Source: Advenella incenata | GTDB taxonomy: Bacteria; Pseudomonadota; Gammaproteobacteria; Burkholderiales; Burkholderiaceae_B | Assembly: GCF_004217095.1 (NCBI RefSeq) | Contig: NZ_SHKO01000001.1 | Location: forward strand, 2,158,234-2,222,233 | Reading direction: 5' to 3' | DNA: 64,000 bases | Shown here: in pieces, positions 63,439 through 64,000 of the stretch | Layout: each line of letters starts with the position of its first letter | Numbering within the stretch: the first letter of the stretch is position 1 | The notes under the pieces: generated by a model | The model's database searches: none | The model's input: the letters and a program-made list of their open reading frames with translations, nothing else | What the model was told of the DNA's origin: nothing | Made by a program: the position numbers and the translations under genes

Positions 63439-63481
63439 AACACTCTTATTTCCGGTTAACGCCGAAAATAGGGGTGTTTTT
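63439..63481 (+). terminator. rho-independent terminator of the aceE-aceF-lpdA operon
   Basis: AACACTCTTATTTCCGG (63439-63455) pairs with CCGAAAATAGGGGTGTT (63462-63478) over 17 bp with two G-T pairs and one mismatch and a 6-base loop, then TTTTT. It lies about 120 bases after lpdA and 47 bases before folC. Confidence 0.85.
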
Positions 63482-63527
63482 CATTTTGATGACTTAAAAT
63501 TCTGCTTTCGGGTATTTCATTTTTATT

Positions 63528-64000
63528 ATGTCTGCCGTTCCTACTAGTAAGCACTCGCTGGCCGATTGGCTGGCCTATCTTGAATCCCTGCACCCCAAGG
63601 CGATCGAACTCGGTCTGGACCGCGTCAGAACGGTAGCCCAGCGCCTGCAGGCCTGCGAGGGCGGCGGCGTCAAAATCATTGTGGGTGGAACCAACGGTAA
63701 GGGCTCCACCTGCGCCATGCTCGAGGCCATTTATCTGGCCGCCGGATACAAAACCGGCCTGTATACCTCTCCTCATCTGATCGATTTCAATGAACGCATC
63801 CGTCTTCGTGGCGAACTGGCCACAGACGAGCAAATTGTCCGGCAGCTGGCGCAAATTGAGACGGCGCGCGGCGAAATATCGCTCACATACTTCGAATACA
63901 CGACGTTGGCTGCGCTGTTGCTGTTCAAGGAACATCAAACCGACGTGGCTATTTTGGAAGTCGGCCTGGGCGGGCGGCTGGATGCCGTCAATATTGTGGA
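63528..64000 (+). CDS. folC: folylpolyglutamate/dihydrofolate synthase (partial, 3' end outside window)
   Basis: The frame opens at ATG 63528 (MSAVPTSKHSLADWLAYLES) and stays open to the window edge (157 codons). The FolC hallmarks are present: the opening LESLHPKAIELGLDRV, the P-loop VGGTNGKGSTCAMLEAI, the SPHLIDFNERIRL loop, and FEYTTLAALLLF followed by LEVGLGGRLDAVNIV. FolC adds glutamate to dihydropteroate and folates. No strong ribosome-binding site is evident. Only the N-terminal third is visible. Confidence 0.93.
   Translation, partial: MSAVPTSKHSLADWLAYLESLHPKAIELGLDRVRTVAQRLQACEGGGVKIIVGGTNGKGSTCAMLEAIYLAAGYKTGLYTSPHLIDFNERIRLRGELATDEQIVRQLAQIETARGEISLTYFEYTTLAALLLFKEHQTDVAILEVGLGGRLDAVNIV

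Overview
The window looks like a chromosomal backbone segment of a betaproteobacterium in Burkholderiales, most likely Alcaligenaceae (an Advenella- or Bordetella-like organism). The basis is gene content and order: ridA-recG-oxyR, gmk-rpoZ-spoT next to yicC/rph, glnA-ntrBC, and aceE-aceF-lpdA in which the dihydrolipoamide dehydrogenase carries its own lipoyl domain. The genus is inferred from familiarity, not from a search. I saw no insertion sequence, prophage, integrase, CRISPR array, tRNA or rRNA. Two genes are cut by the window edges: a cupin at the left and folC at the right.

Layout. 0-2.9 kb: a DHCW-type cupin (partial), a small unknown gene, a translationally coupled exported protein/OmpA-family pair and a long gene-poor stretch. 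2.9-9.8 kb: the lipoprotein-release pair lolC-lolD, a TatD-family hydrolase, the DNA-uptake channel comEC and an alpha/beta hydrolase. 10-19.8 kb: a very compact stretch with a PHP phosphatase, greB, rlmJ, ugpQ, ppiD, tesA, an orphan ybbA-type ATPase, and spoT-rpoZ-gmk. Convergent neighbours here overlap at their stops, and tesA/ybbA overlap at their starts. 20-25.8 kb: an SDR dehydrogenase and a pirin between gmk and yicC, then rph, rdgB (ITPase) and hemW.

25.9-30.4 kb is the nitrogen-control block: glnA with a clear sigma-54 promoter and two NtrC-type boxes, then ntrB-ntrC. 30.4-34.1 kb is a ferric-iron ABC transporter (fbpABC) on the minus strand behind a good Fur-box match, with a hairpin/T-run between fbpA and fbpB. 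34.4-37.9 kb holds ridA, recG and oxyR; OxyR keeps its redox cysteines at exactly residues 199 and 208. 38-49.2 kb contains a branched-chain amino-acid transporter split in two: the binding protein at 38 kb and livHMGF at 45.6-49.2 kb. Between them lie the glycerol-3-phosphate transporter ugpBAEC (minus strand) and proC-yhhQ. The ugpB promoter shows three PhoB-type half-sites at exact 11-bp spacing, and a perfect 11-bp hairpin separates ugpB from ugpA.

49.5-56.7 kb: a glutathione transferase, then a tightly packed minus-strand run reading histidine kinase, response regulator, folD, M3 oligopeptidase and SCO1-type copper chaperone. 57-63.3 kb: the pyruvate dehydrogenase operon aceE-aceF-lpdA with a strong terminator, then the start of folC.

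The window is mainly housekeeping and nutrient-scavenging genes; I found no convincing undescribed multi-gene system. The most informative signals are regulatory: NtrC/sigma-54, Fur and PhoB sites, plus two intra-operon attenuator-like hairpins that follow binding-protein genes. Next come a few unexplained items: a small unknown gene with a strong ribosome-binding site, a possible decayed glycine-zipper gene, a perfect 16-bp inverted repeat, and the SDR-pirin pair inside a conserved cluster.
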